In this document: positions 1 through 13,150 of the stretch, in pieces
Layout: every line of letters starts with the position of its first letter
How positions within the stretch are numbered: position 1 is the first letter of the stretch
Source of the DNA: Acholoe squamosa
Lineage: Eukaryota > Annelida > Polychaeta > Phyllodocida > Polynoidae
Assembly (NCBI GenBank): GCA_949317995.1
Contig: OX439044.1
Span: 18,314,641 to 18,378,640, forward strand
DNA: 64,000 nucleotides
Direction: 5' to 3'
Position numbers and translations under genes: made by a program
The notes under the pieces: generated by a model
The model's input: only the letters and a program-made list of their open reading frames with translations
Told to the model about the DNA's origin: nothing
Database searches by the model: none

Positions 1-30
1 GACGCGCCTTATATGCGGGAGATTACGGTA
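1..30. mobile_element. Terminal piece of the same MITE family, cut by the window edge
   Basis: The first 30 bases end GGGAGATTACGGTA, identical to the inverted end of the element at 2159-2395. The rest lies outside the window. Confidence 0.7.
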
Positions 31-123
31 CCTTCAGCATTGCAAAATTGGCAAAAAACATGACAAGGGGGGGGGGTCCAAAATGGTCCAAAAAAGCATG
101 ACGTCATTTGTACACAGCCCCAT
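31..123. repeat. G-tract/TGACGTCA repeat, copy 1
   Basis: TTCAGCATTGCAAAATTG, a G-run, GGTCCAAAA and then CATGACGTCATTTGTACAC. Related copies are at 15330-15450 and 47150-47283. It abuts the MITE end at 30 directly. Confidence 0.6.
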
Positions 124-462
124 GGTGTTCATTTTTATGCCACTGGTATACAGTGGATAGTCTTTGGGAAGAAGGGTCAAGAAAGGTGTCATTACTGTCA
201 AATTCATCTCTTAAAGGGGCAACTAATCAAATTATCAGTAGTAATTTGCTTATCCCTCTATGTTTCTATATAGATTAAACACATAGTCATGAATCTACCA
301 TCAGATCCTGGTGGTATGTATAGATACAAGTATGAGGTGTATACAGGTTTTATGTTACCTAGTGAACTGGATGCATTTCTAATGGACTCTAGACACTTTT
401 GCCATGGTCTAGCTAAATGTACACGCCACCTTGTTGTTTATTGATGTTCCCTTCCTGAATCT
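124..462. other. Intergenic, nothing recognised
   Basis: AT-leaning DNA with no convincing ORF, RNA or repeat. Confidence 0.4.
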
Positions 463-712
463 GAATTTTCGTTTTCGCAACTTATACTTTTGTCTCCACA
501 ACTTTATTAATAGGTTTCTTTTAAGGGCACAGCTATTCAATTGTGGATGTTAAGTTGCAGAAACGAAACATAAAGTTGCGGAAAGGAAATATTAACTTGC
601 GCAAAAAAAATTTAACTTGCAGAAACGAAAATAAAAGTTGTGAAAATGCCCATTTTACTTGTGAAAACGAAAATTTTAATTGCGGAAACAAACTTTAGAA
701 AAAAAATGTGGA
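463..712. repeat. Degenerate 22-bp minisatellite with an inverted unit
   Basis: From 541 to 712 about seven units of AACTTGCRGAAACGAAAAT recur every 20-23 bp. One unit in the opposite orientation (TTCGTTTTCGCAACTT) lies at 467-482. Confidence 0.6.
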
Positions 713-2158
713 AAACGGATGTCCTTTCCAGGGCTCCGTAATACAATGTGTGAGGCAAAAAAAAAAAAGTTTCAGCATATTCAGTTAACCCGACCATAGA
801 TCCCAAAGCAGGCCTGACCCTATAGCTTCAAAAGCAAGAAATTAGGTCTAAAGAGTATGATTTTCTGCATTTTTTTAAGTTATAAAGAATTTTTGAAAAA
901 CAGATCCGACCTACCTAGTTCTGCTAGAATCTCAGCAGCTATATATCGCCCTGAGGTTCCACAGGAACTCCATTGAAATACCTGGTAGTTTGGATTGACC
1001 GACCTGAACCCGAGTTGCAGCTCACATGTTCCCCCCGGGTGTTCACCTTTGCACCAAGGTGAAGGCCAGCAATGGCTGGCTCGCCCAGATCGGCCAGAAT
1101 GTTTGAGATTATCCATGTACGATTTATCTACTGAAATGTAGGGTTTTTTATTTTTTTATTTCAATATGGGAATATAAACTCGTAAAACTCATTCGTCCCC
1201 TACTTGCCTCTAATTTCTAATTTTTTTTTTGCGGTCTTCATCGGCGAACAATGTTCTACCTGACGGATTTATTGACTTAACTGTATATAATGTAAAGTAC
1301 AAGGATAGTTGATAGTCACAATTATCATTAATACGTATCAGGTTCTAGACATGCAGGTTAACGAGGTCGAAGATTTTTTGTTCTCCAAGGAGGATAGAAG
1401 CAGCCGTTTTTGACTATTAATGAGTTTTCAACCAAGGATGAGTGTGCCTATTGGAGAAGGCCTATGCCACATGTGCTTATGCCCATGTCCCTATACCGTA
1501 CCCCATGTCCTTATGCCTCATGTATCTATGCCCCAATTCTCTACTTGGGTATGACCTTTATTATTCTTATATGGAGGTAATCAAATCTATGTGGTATTTT
1601 ACTGCCTGTCCAGTCTTATTTCTTTCTATTTTTTTTTACTTTAGGAGGAGGGATCAAACTGTCAAGGTCTAAATGCAGTAGATTTATATTATTATCTACA
1701 CTTTGTTATAAGGAGCTCTGATACTTTCCATAAATCTCAAAAGTAGTAAGTGTCCCTTATGGTGATGCACTAAAGGGGAAAATAGGGCAGGTAGGTGGAG
1801 ACACCTCACCTAGCTTCCCTTATATTTCCCCTTCCTCTACAGCCACATAGAGGACTAGGGAAGTAGTTAAAGATCCTGTCATAGGTCCTGATGTTCCTCT
1901 GAACAAAGAGGAACAGGGGGGTTGTATATAGATTTCCTTACATTTTCCCTAGGTTCTCTCCCATCTCTACCCCAAGAGCCGCAGAGAGAAGCAAGAAGGC
2001 TTCTCCACTGACCATCACTGAATGGCTGTATCTTTATCAATACCCTTTGTTTACTCCATTAGATGTTCTGAAACAGCATAATGTTCTGCTGACACACATG
2101 CAATTAATCATTTACCACATTAGTACTAAACTTGAAACCTTTTATTAAGCATAACTAT
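713..2158. other. Intergenic; dispersed-repeat scraps
   Basis: Around 787-930 are CCCGACC... and ATCCGACCTACC motifs shared with the element at 33151-33387, so a diverged relative may lie here. The remainder shows no supported gene. Confidence 0.35.
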
Positions 2159-2395
2159 TACCGTAATCTCCCGCATATAAGACGCATCCTCTATGCCAAA
2201 CAAAATGCTGGGGCGTCTTATAACATTCTCCCAAGAAGGGGGTGCATCTTATACGAGGGGTAATTTTACTATAGAAATGTACTAAATTTACAAAATTGAG
2301 CCCTAAGAGGTGCGTCTTATATGCGAAAATGCTTCTCCCAAGAAGGTGGTGCGTCCTATACGCGCAACGCGTCTTCTACTCGGGAGACTACGGTA
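2159..2395. mobile_element. MITE with TACCGTARTCTCCCG ends
   Basis: The left end TACCGTAATCTCCCGCATAT is repeated inverted at the right as CGGGAGACTACGGTA. Internal GACGC and CTTATA motifs recur in both orientations. It is 237 bp and non-coding. Confidence 0.75.
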
Positions 2396-4289
2396 CTCAT
2401 GGTGAGGTCCAAATCCCTGCTTCTATGTTTATTGACATATATATTCCATTACTAATTGTAAGATATAACTCTTTGAAAGCCTGTGTTACACAAGACCACT
2501 ACATCTCAGACCTCCATGAAATATTCATCCCCATATTTTAAAGCCAATTTCAGCATAGTAATTGTTCACATAAGTACAACCTCTCATTGACCATTTGTGG
2601 CTATAATTACATAAAACAAAGTCACTGGATTTATCAATATTGAGTTTATAACCCTAAGAGGGATCCATCTATGTGTTTGTAGGTTCATCTGATGGCTTCA
2701 GGAGGGCAAGGCCTATTTATCACATCTAATCTGATATTAGGGATGTCAAATTGTCCCTTTCAAATTCCACTGACTACAAGCTAACATTAGCCAAGCAAGT
2801 TTTTCTTTTCTTTTTCTTCCCCACAGACATGTATGTCATTTTGGCTAATGACAGCAATCTTGAATCTTTTGAAACAGTGAGGATAGATCTGCTTGGTATA
2901 GACAAATTTTACATATCCCTCAAAGGTGAAGCCATGCATTTCTGCACTGTGCTATGGGTTTCTTTATAATAATGCTTCAAATGAACTTTGCCTATTTGGC
3001 AGCCATCTTAGATTTTTATGCACTAGTGGTGGCCATCTTGGATTTCAAAAGCATTGAAAACATTGTTTCTTTGTAAAGATCGACTAACTTCATATACGCT
3101 GTCAAAGTATTTCCTTGGTGCTTATTACCATTAGATGCCATTCCAACATGTTCCCTGTGTGTATTTGATAGTTGATTATGTTTTATTCCATGTAATAGGC
3201 CTAAAATTACTATTTTCGCCCTATGGTGGCCATCTTGGATTTTTCAGAACACTCTTAATCCCTCATTTTGGTGCAGAGTAATTTTATATAGCACCTCTTG
3301 GTGTTGTCATGTGTGTTTCGTATGATTTAGACCCTGTAGAATTAAAAGATATGATTAAAATTGAATTAATTTAATATTTTCCAACTTTTTATCTTTGGAG
3401 GGCATGTACAGGGGGAGGGGGGTTACAGGTCTCAAAATCAAAAACGAAGGTCAGATTCTAGTTTCCCACAATGAGTACCATCTTTTAGGCTGAGCACCGC
3501 AAAAAATTTGCACTAACCACCCCCCTAGCCCTAACTAGGGTGCTTCAAATGAACAAGTTAAGATAACACTTGGACTAATGTAATGTGGAGGTTGGAACTT
3601 CTATTTATTGACGAGTCAAGTAAAACCATTGTCCATTTTTCTATTATCTCCAGATCTCAATTTTCTACTTGAACTCGTTTATAGAAGGGGCTTTATGAAA
3701 CAAAAAAAAATTCAGAATTTTTTTTTTGGGGGAAGTATGACCATAGTTAGATTTTTTGTCACTGTTTTCAATTTTTTTTTTCATTGGGGGGGGTGCTGTG
3801 AATTTTTTTTTTCATTTTGGCCCAATTCTCCAGATCCATGGCTTTGTGTGACATCACAAAAAAATTGCAACAGGCCCCAGTAGAGGGGGACAATGTCACC
3901 AAGGGTCAAAATAGCTTCTTTGGATAGGGGACAACAAATGCCTTTCGTTTTGTTTCCTTCGCAAAAAGGTAAGATACCTAAAAAAATTCATAAAAATATT
4001 TGTGGCATGAAAAAACCTCTGTGGAGCTGTTATTGCCATATTGGTAGGTTAGTTCACTCAATACCCACAAGGTGGCACCACCTTTGGGCCTGTTTGAGCA
4101 ATGAGATAGCTGTGGCCCCTTTAAGAGAATGGGCTAGCACTTCATTTTCCCATGGGAAAGGAAGGAAATGTAACAAGTAATTGTACAAGGTCACATCACC
4201 TTGACAACACTGTCTGTGATGTTAATTGTAGGATCAACAATGACTGTCTTGGACGGACGGACTTTGGTCGGGACTTTGGTCGGGAAGCT
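2396..4289. other. Intergenic
   Basis: Three GCCATCTTRGATTT motifs occur at about 3002, 3032 and 3228. The 3700-3810 stretch is T- and G-homopolymer rich. ORFs here read through low-complexity DNA and are not supported. Confidence 0.35.
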
Positions 4290-4580
4290 ATAAAGTGAGC
4301 ATGAGGGATGGGTATTGAAGAGGATGGGTAGCAAGGAGGATAGGTAGCATGTGTAATAAACAGTTTAAGAGATAGGCATAGAGAGTACCTTGTGAAGTGA
4401 GCATATTCAAAAGATACATTGGTGCTAAGTAATAACACAGATGTGCCAGTCAAACATGAGGGATGTGAAGAGTTGGGGGATAGTCACCATGAGGGATAGG
4501 TAAACTGAATGATAGGCAGATTGAGGATAGGTAGACTAATGGTAAGAATGTTTAGAGAAAATTAGGTACAAAGGTGAGGG
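4290..4580. repeat. Degenerate GGATAGGTAG minisatellite
   Basis: GGATAGGTAG/GATAGGCAG recurs at irregular intervals of about 20-30 bp between 4310 and 4530, and again at 4640-4650 and 4826-4862 on both sides of an inserted hAT-type MITE. Confidence 0.6.
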
Positions 4581-4650
4581 GTATACCTTAATCCTTTAAA
4601 CCATTTGAGGGAAAACCTAATTAAACTCTAGATGTTTCAAGGGATAGGTA

Positions 4651-4825
4651 CAGGGATGTAAGTCTTCAGGTTTTATCAGGATTTCCTGATTTCTGAAAAT
4701 TTTCAATGACATTAATTTTCCTTATACGAGTGGTAAGGAGTGCTGTTTGGCTAAAAATAGAAGGCATTTTTATCAAGTAAATGTATGGCTTCCTGATTTT
4801 TGCCCATTCCGTACTTACATCCCTG
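4651..4825. mobile_element. hAT-type MITE, copy 1, with perfect 8-bp target duplication
   Basis: Terminal repeats are CAGGGATGTAAGT and ACTTACATCCCTG. The flanks GATAGGTA (4643-4650) and GATAGGTA (4826-4833) are identical. CAG-type ends with 8-bp duplications define hAT elements. It is 175 bp and non-coding. Confidence 0.88.
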
Positions 4826-4862
4826 GATAGGTAGTATGAGTGATAGGCAGACTAAGGGATAG

Positions 4863-6139
4863 GCAGTATGTGAGAGAGTCAGAGCCATACTTGTCAGGTT
4901 GGGCTAGGCAAACATTGGGATATGTAGATTGAGGTTCTGACTTTGATTAGCATGTTGCATCTATAAAAAGTTCCAATCATTTTCAATATAACTTTTTTTA
5001 CATTTTTAAAATATTCTCATCCTCAATCCTCATTTTTAGGTACCTTTGGCCAAATTTTGAGAATCAAGATCACAAATTTTGGATTCAGCAGGATATTTTG
5101 GTATAGGTGGCCCCTTGTTTCCATTTGATATCACTCTGATAAAGATTCCTGACATCCTATAATGCACTCAAGGTCACTTCCATCATGCAGCAGAGCACTG
5201 CCGGCCGTTTTATAAATTGATGTATTGCACTTAGCTAGCTCATGGTCCTCTCCATGCTGTTTCCTACTATTCCATAGTGTATGAGCTTATTAGCGCGGCG
5301 ACTCTAAGTCCTACTAGTGAGACTTGTAGACTAGTCAATGGTTCAGAGTCGCCACGGTGTAAGGGATAGGGGAGCCCTGATTTCTATTTTCGTTCACTGT
5401 TCTTCTCCTATGGACTATTTTGGCACAATATTAAGGCATTGTTATCAGCATATGTATGTACTAATGGTAGATAACTTGTTTTTGTGATATATGTTTAGTT
5501 TGGGTTTTATGATTAGATTAGACATTTCAGCTCCTGGAGCTCTATGGAAGATTAGCATAAGACAAAATTAAGATTCACCAATACATCTCTGTAGGCTTTA
5601 TCTGATAATTCTGTGGTCTGAAATTGCTGTATATATGTACTAAAAGTTTCATCTCACGGGGTTATGGTACATTTGGATCATATATTCTGTATTTGAAGAA
5701 GATATTTACTGTTTAGAATCTCTATAAATCTCTATGGAGATACAAATGCTAAACTTGGTGTACCCTGTCTACTGAGGGGAGGGGGTTACCAGTTTGGTGG
5801 GGAGGGGGTTGTGACCAGCTGTATGCTGTTGGGGTTGGTAAGACTGCCACACACAACCCTAGTCATTCTGGGGTCCTTGGTGCATATGGTTCTGGGTCAT
5901 TGAACATGCCCACCTCTACCATTTGTAGTGGTCATCTATGGGCAGGCAGAACTTCTCGGTAGTAGACCTAGTAGTACAAGGCAGCACAAGATTTACAGGG
6001 TGAGCCAGATGGTACAACCTTTAATTGCCTTTGAAGTTAGCTTTCCTATTATTCTATCACTAGACACAAGATTACAAGTTGCCGCGCTATGTCTCACAGG
6101 TCTATTCTCTTCTATTCTATTAAAATCTACAACACTACG
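4863..6139. other. Intergenic
   Basis: A small inverted pair GGCGACTCT (5298) / AGAGTCGCC (5345) encloses a CTACTAG/CTAGTC pair. Nothing else is supported. Confidence 0.35.
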
Positions 6140-6310
6140 GTTTTATTTCTTAGCTGTGTGTGGTTTATGGTATCGAATGCCTTGTGGACGTTTAGGAAGA
6201 CCACTGCAGAGGCATGTCCATTGTTCATTGATTCGTAAAGGTCGCCTACCGTTCCCAAAATGGTGCTTTTTGCTGGGTGTGAAACCAAACTGCAGTTTTG
6301 ATGTTGGTGA
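6140..6310 (-). pseudogene. LINE reverse transcriptase fragment
   Basis: A minus-strand frame contains HPAKSTILGTVGDLYESMNN and VVFLNVHKAFDTINHTQL. These match the RT pattern FRPGxST...VFLDLxKAFDTVNHxxLL of non-LTR retrotransposons. Nothing upstream or downstream continues the domain, so this is a short 5'- and 3'-truncated remnant. Confidence 0.7.
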
Positions 6311-6781
6311 CCAAACGGGCTAGTCAAATGAGGAAAACCAGGCAGGAGTGTCAGAAGTAACATAACTTGTGGGGGTGGGCTAAGACCTTTGGCCTCGAGC
6401 TGGGTTTGTTGGCAATTCTTTGCATCGGGGACATGTCCTCCAAGTAAAATTTTGAAAATCTAGACAGTTTCCACCTTCTAAGTAAATAAGTAAGCTTACT
6501 ATAGAAGTGTATACTGGTTGCAAAATGAGCAGGAGGCAGTGACGTAAGGTGGAGACAGAAATGTTGAAAGCCGCATTTTACTGAATTTAGTGAGGTACTC
6601 CCTCTGAAAGCTAGTGAGTGTGCATTGGTGATTTAATGCCATTTCAACATAGGGAGATTAGCACCCCCAAACCCCCATGTGCATTTGATTGCACTGCCAC
6701 TTGTAAACCAAAAGGTTTACCACACTTTCTTTCTGGTTTTCTCCTTTTTTTTTTGAAAGAAGGTCTCTTTAAGTTTAAATT

Positions 6782-6955
6782 CAGGGATTTAAGTCTTCAG
6801 GTTTTATCATGATTTCCTGATTTCTGAAAATTTTGAATGACATTTGTTTTCCTCATATAAGTGGTAAGGAGGGCTGTTTGGAAAAAAAAGAAAACTTTTA
6901 CATCAAGAAAATGTATGGCGTCCTGATTTTTGCCATTTCATGACTTACATCCCTG
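6782..6955. mobile_element. hAT-type MITE, copy 2
   Basis: Same family as 4651-4825, alignable end to end (for example CTTCAGGTTTTATCA and ATTTCCTGATTTCTGAAAAT). The flanks TTTAAATT and TTTAAAGG are a decayed 8-bp duplication. Confidence 0.85.
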
Positions 6956-9122
6956 TTTAAAGGCTTGGCAAGAATTAATCTGCGAATGTGTGGATGCATG
7001 TGCGAACGGCTGAATATTCATTTGTCATTAAGTCTACCCGCTGAGGGTCTCATACGCTTCGCATAACACATCAGAGATTGAGTCAAGTATTTCATAAATG
7101 CATTTTTATTCATCTAACTTCTACACATCCATTTCAAAGAAATTACAATGCTCATTATTAAAGCACCGGTTAACAAAGAAACACCTTACCAGGTTTATAT
7201 ATGGTGGTGTCTTAAGTGGAATAATTTAAGAGTGCATGGACACACGTCACAATATCATTTGGTCATATCATTATCTCTTACACACTTGGTATCACAATGT
7301 ATTTTGTTTAGATGGAGGTTATGAATATGCCTTCCGAGCGATGTCTCAAACAAGATAAGGAGTCCAGCACTTGGTGGTATTTCACAAGAATCCATGTCAA
7401 CATCTTGACAAAAACTGCAGGTTTTGTAAAGAAGTCATGTGAAATCAATTAATTAGAAGTTCTAAGACTTCAAAAAGTGATTTTGGACGCAATAAGTCTG
7501 GGAGGCTGACAAAGTTTTATTGTCATTTCTTTTTTTTTTTTTTTTTTTTTTTGGGGGGGGGGCAAAGTTGAAGTAATGTATAAATAAATTTAGCGATTAA
7601 AAATTATCATCAAAATAGACTGGCACATTAAAGTATGTGAAAATTTTGCATGTATTGCCGTGTTTGAAGTTATAGATGACCGTTCTGATGTATGTCCCCT
7701 ATGCCTAATGTGAAGTCTTTCATTTCGGTAAGAATTTGCCCATAGTAGGTGATTTGGATTTCACAATGTACATTTAAATAAACTATAGATGTTGACAAAA
7801 AAGGACAATAACTTCGGCTAATTGAAACAAATTCAATCAGAAACGAAACAGATCTGTGCTCAGCTGGTCTGGTGGTATATTGTTTTTGAACAATTTATAA
7901 CACTTGTCATAAATTTTTTTTGGTAATTACATGATGTGTCTAGATATTAATATTGACGATTCATGCCTTTCTGCTTTCTGTTTTGTGGCGGGTTTCCCTA
8001 GCCCACTTAAAAGGGTCTATTTCTCCTCTTTTTTATCCCCTCAGGATGTGTATGGTGCACATATGCGCGGGCACTGACACAGTCCTCTGTGAAATGGTAA
8101 TGTAGTTCTCGCCATGAATATGACCTAAGCTGTCGAAATGGCGTTAAACATCTATTACTCACTCACTCACTCTGTTTTGTGGGGGTTTGGACAATGCTAA
8201 TAACATTGTAGACTGTGCATTGCAGTCTAGAATGTTGGATGATCAAACTAGTTAGCATTTGAATGTAACTGTGGTAAAAGGGCAATACTCTAAAGGATTG
8301 GGGGAGGGGGGTCTACAATGTTGTTCTAGCTAGACAAAGTTGAAAAGAGTCAATTAACTTTTGACCATTCTCTTCATTTAGTTGGTTATGGCCATATTGA
8401 AAGGGTCTGGCATTAAACCAGGTGGTATGATATAATTATGACAGTAACTGCCCCCAGCTGGCATGGTGCCAGATCCCAAAATAAATGATACCTCTGTACT
8501 GTGAGATTTGAACTATAGTCATGCTGGTGCATTATCATCATGGGTCATATCATTGATAATCTATTTAGATAGACACCACCTAGCAGTGACATAATCCATT
8601 TACATACAATTCACAGCTTGTCACAGCATATAGGAAACATTATTTTAGATTGGAGATAGGCCAAAGGCAGTGACCGTTTTGCAGATCATAGTCTCTGTTC
8701 AATGTACACCTGATTAATAGCTAGTCTACAATGGGATCGTTATGTCTTAAACATTATTTTGATCCGGTTTAAAGCAGTTATTTACTGTTATCTTCAGAAT
8801 ATCACTGACTAATGAGGCACACCATAACCAAACTGCACACTTTTCTCTAATAGACTGTCTGTGTACATAGACATGGATATTACATAACTAGCGGGATGGG
8901 GAATTATAGCCAGCATACAGGGTGTTAAATAAGTCTGCTATTTGTGAATATAGTGCATAGAGTTGCCCAGTTAGAAACAGATTTAATATAGGCCTAGGTA
9001 GAAGAGTCCTGTGGTCTCACCCCCTTTTAGGTTATATAGATTCTTCAAATAAAACATTATTGTCATCGGTGTCTTATTAGACCATCCCTACTCAAATATA
9101 CTGTATCCTGTCGCAATAGACA
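6956..9122. other. Intergenic apart from the SINE copy
   Basis: A long T then G homopolymer lies at 7530-7561. No gene, RNA or further element is supported. Confidence 0.35.
7991..8172 (+). mobile_element. SINE-like repeat, (ACTC)n tail, copy 1
   Basis: The head is TTTCCCTAGCCCACTTAAAA, the middle GGTGCACATATGCGCGGGCA, the 3' part GTCGAAATGGCGTTAAACA, and the tail a short ACTC tandem. No clear pol III A/B boxes are seen. Other copies: 9597-9895, 26488-26672, 36918-37085, 45677-45805 and 52219-52914. Confidence 0.75.
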
Positions 9123-9295
<173 letters not shown>

Positions 9296-9596
9296 TGATG
9301 CAAAATTTAGGTTCCTCCTTTTGGTAATAATGTAATATAATAAAATTCTCTAAGATGAATGCTCCATAATGATGTAAGGACTATCACATTGCATATCATA
9401 CTTGAAACTAATTGTGTCATTTGTATCTATAGATAACAACATTTTCAGAATGATAAAGTATTATTGGAATTATGCCACCCTAGGGCTGCTAGTTAGTTGC
9501 ACAAGTCGATAACTAAATATTCTATAATGAACATTTAAAAATAATTGACATCAATAATATCTCAACGTACTATCACATCTAAACATGGGGGGGCAG

Positions 9597-9895
9597 AGTG
9601 AGTGAGTGAGTAATGGTTGTTTAACGCCAAGCCGACAGCTAAGGTCATATGCATGGCGGAAAAAGTACATTAGACATCACGTCACAAAGGAATACATGTG
9701 CCTGTGCCCGTGCATATGGACACCAGACACATGTAAGAAAGAGGGGACAGGAAAGAGGAGATTCAAGGAACGAATATGTGCCAGTGCCCGCACATATGGA
9801 CACCACCCACACTCAGAGAGGATAGAAAAGCAAGACATAGACCCCTTTTAAAGATGGCCTGGGGCTGGGGAGGCCCGTGGGGGGGCAGACAACCA
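9597..9895 (-). mobile_element. SINE-like repeat, copy with internal duplication
   Basis: It reads on minus with a GAGT tail at 9597. The central segment (GTGCCYGTGCCCGYRCATATGG) occurs twice, at about 9698 and 9779, making this copy about 100 bp longer than the others. Confidence 0.7.
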
Positions 9896-9936
9896 CACAT
9901 GACATCTCTATAGCTCTATACACAAATTTTCTAAAT

Positions 9937-10921
9937 ATGTGGGCAGATGAGGGGATTTTTAGTACTGTGTTTGGCCACTGGGGGAGCTACAACAACCATA
10001 AATCTGAAAAATAGGCCAAAAACACTATTATGTACTTTTTTACATATAAAAAGATGGTTTTCTCAAAAATGTTCTATTTTCTGGCACTTCCTGTCTATTT
10101 GGAATGTAAATGGAATGTTTTGAATCCAAAAAGAGGCTAAAATAGGGGTTCATATAGATACCATTTCTAGATCCAAAACTGCCCAAAAGTATGAGGTCAC
10201 AAATCATAGAAAGGTTGCATATGGGGCCTTATATGTCATTCGCCCAGACAAGTGCCCAGAAAAAGAATTCTTATAAGTATGCTTCTTTTACAATAGCAAG
10301 GACACATCTGACATAAATGATACTGTAATTTCCTTAATCTACAGGTCAGAATAGTCTGGACCCGAGATTTTCATGGAGGTATGAAGATTGTTTCTGTAGG
10401 AAATTAAGCCCTCAACATGGCTTGTAACTCAAATGTCATTCTCCCAGACACAATTTCGCCCAGACAATTTTGGTCATTTTGGGCACATTTTACCCCCCTG
10501 GAGCCCAAAATATGCATACGGGACCATCAAAACCCATATGTAACATGAAGATCTCATCCAGCCTGACACTTTGAGCCAAAGAAATAGAGGGGGAAACTAA
10601 AATTCGAAGAGTAGGGGCTGGAATACCTCCAAATTCATCATATGCAAACCTTCTATGATTTTCGACCATGAACAAGTTTGGTCATTTTTGATTGATTATT
10701 TAAATCATTGTGCTAATTAGATGTCAAATTCAATGTCAACAATGAATAATACAGCTTATTGCCTATATTGATACAGTTATGTCATTCCATTTTTGTGAAG
10801 CAATAACTCCAAGACCAAAAGGGCTATCTGCAAGGGTGATACCTCATTTTAAAACTGATAACTTCAGTTTTAAAAGTCACATTTCACCTCGGAGGACCCT
10901 TTCCCCTCATCTGTCCACATA
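9937..10921. mobile_element. Non-coding inverted-repeat element, 985 bp
   Basis: The left end TATGTGGGCAGATGAGGGG is mirrored at the right by CCCCTCATCTGTCCACATA. TCATTCGCCCAGACAA-like motifs recur inside (about 10237 and 10435). No transposase ORF. TA may be the duplicated target. Confidence 0.55.
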
Positions 10922-11820
10922 TAGACAAACTGATAGATGACCTTTATAATACCCAGAGACGCGGGAATCAGTTTTAAATGGAAGGTACGTGTGTGTGCGG
11001 GGCGGGGGGGGGGATTTGGTCATTTAGACTTTGCTCCCCAACCATTCCTATTTACATGAATTTGCATTTCCCTTTGATGCCTACCTGGGCATTTTGATGA
11101 GTAAAAAAACACTGTGCTTTGATTAATCCCTATATACCAGCTCCTACTAAATGTACTATCAAATCAAAAAGACATTTATAAGCTATGTTTTGACATAGGA
11201 CATAACTATTCAGTTCATAGCTTTTGCATTATAAAACTAATTTCATGGGGTTTCTCTACATGATTTTATCACTCCTTAGTTGTGCATAATGGACCTGGCT
11301 GCATTTGTAATATTTAGAAAATTATTGTTTTAGAATACAGCTATGGCATATAGACCATATTCAATCTATAGATTGTTTGACAATAGAGGTAACATATCTA
11401 AGTTGATGTTAAGACCGAAAGGGGTGTTTAAGGTTTCCCGACCCAGTCTAGTAAAATAGGGCCAACCCTTGCAGTTATTTCTTCATTTTTTGAAAAGAAA
11501 AGAAGTATCGATATCAGGCAGTTCTCGGGTAGTCGTTGCGTCAATTTAGTCGTGCACTAGTTCTTAAGGTGGTCCGCAAACCACCACAACAGAAAACAAG
11601 TTGATTCACGATCATTCTGATGTAGAGGTAAAAATGAAAAAAAGAAAAGAAATCCCAACATACCTACGCTAGGATATTAGACATATATAACATGAAACAA
11701 GCGTCTGTTGACCTAATTGGAACTTCTCTAGATATAGATATAGTCATTATCTTATACTGACTATATCGAAAAAGGGAGGCCGTGTAGGCTAGCTACTACC
11801 TGTGTGCTCCTCAACGTTTA
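10922..11820. other. Intergenic
   Basis: A CCCGACC-type motif of the 33151-33387 family occurs at about 11438. No gene is supported. Confidence 0.35.
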
Positions 11821-12642
11821 TACACACAAAAAAATATTCTGAATATCTTAGGCCTTTCGCCTAACATTTGTTGGACTTGCTAACCCAGGTTTGGAGTTTG
11901 CACATCCCCAAACCACTGAAGTTTTCCTGGGAGTTTATGCCTAACCCTTAGGAAAAATTCCCAACTTGCCTGATTTCTCCTAACTTGCCTTAGACTTTTC
12001 CACTTACTACATAGAATTTCAAGCAACATAGCAATTCTCTTAATTCTGAAATGGTAATTGTAAACTCCACATAGGTTAAGACATCCAGAACAGAGCCTCT
12101 CCATTTGAGAAGCAAGTTCAATACCTCACATCATTTTCTCTGCAAACGGTGAACTTAGTTGCTCTGGGTTTATCATAATGTCAAAGATGTGGATATTTGA
12201 GTAAATTAAATTTCCACAGAAAAGGTGTTTCCATTATTCTTCATTGCTCCTTCAATAACAAATATGTATTTATTAAGTGTATTCTGTTAAATCACATGCC
12301 AGGTTGAATTGTATAGGCATTATTATGTCGATAGTCATTGAAAGCACCATTATTCTGACATTCATAGGCTTTTCCATGATATGCATGTACCATAAAAATC
12401 CTCATGCAAACCACACTGCCACCTAGTGTGATAAAATCTACTACCCCTTAGATATAACTGCTACCCCTTAGACAAAACTACTACCCCTTAGCCATGGCAA
12501 AGTCAAGTCAGCTTGCCTTAATAGGTCAGTTAATACTACTAACACATTAGTAAGATGTTACTAACATGTTGGGTATTTTGCCTTATGGGTGATTTTGTCT
12601 AAGTTAGATTAGTATTTACTAACTTGGATTATTTTCTGTGTA
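11821..12642. mobile_element. Putative 0.8-kb relative of the 15645-18408 unit
   Basis: The left end begins TACACACAAAAAAATA and the right end, reverse-complemented, begins TACACAGAAAATAATC. The right subterminal part has repeated TTAGTA/TTACTAA motifs (12525-12625), as in the larger unit. It holds no convincing ORF. Three near-copies of a short CTACCCCTTAG unit lie at 12438-12490. Confidence 0.4.
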
Positions 12643-12975
12643 AGGCCCCAAGACACCCAACATCTTGTGTACATACTCTGTGCCGTAATGAGTGGGTGAC
12701 ACACTTAGGCTATAGCTACCAAGGGAAAAGAATTCACCTCACTATACAAGGACAATATACACAATAGACTTTGATGCTAGCTAGTCTTGATTTATACAAG
12801 AATATGGGCTGGGAATGAACATTATATACATGACAGACCTTGACCAATCTCCTTCTCCTGCTGAAAGAAAACTCTTGATCAGGGGCTTGTTTCTGAAGGA
12901 AACCATAAGCAGATACAGGCCCTCTTATTGATAAGGTCATGAAGACAGTATCTGTTTCGGTGGGTGCTGAGTGAT

Positions 12976-13150
12976 TCAGACGTCAGATACATCTAGTGCA
13001 CTGTCACTCCCCTGGTCCTCCTTGTTATTTTGGCTGTTTGTAATGGTGGAGAGGTTGTCCATCTTCTGTAGGTCTGGTTTGGAGAGATGACTGACAATGC
13101 CTACCCCTACACAGTCTCCCCAGATGTTACCGATCACACGAATTCTCCCC
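12976..13150 (-). CDS. SLC1 gene exon 10 (TM8, C-terminal tail, stop)
   Basis: Acceptor ctgtcacag before 13150; stop TGA at 12978-12976. It encodes GRIRVIGNIWGDCVGVGIVS, HLSKPDLQKMDNL and an acidic, Ser-rich tail ending DVSDV. Aligned with GltPh numbering, R397, N401 and D405 are kept, D394 is Gly and T398 is Val. The last four residues, VSDV, match a class I PDZ-binding ligand; EAAT1 also ends in a PDZ ligand (ETKM). Confidence 0.93.
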
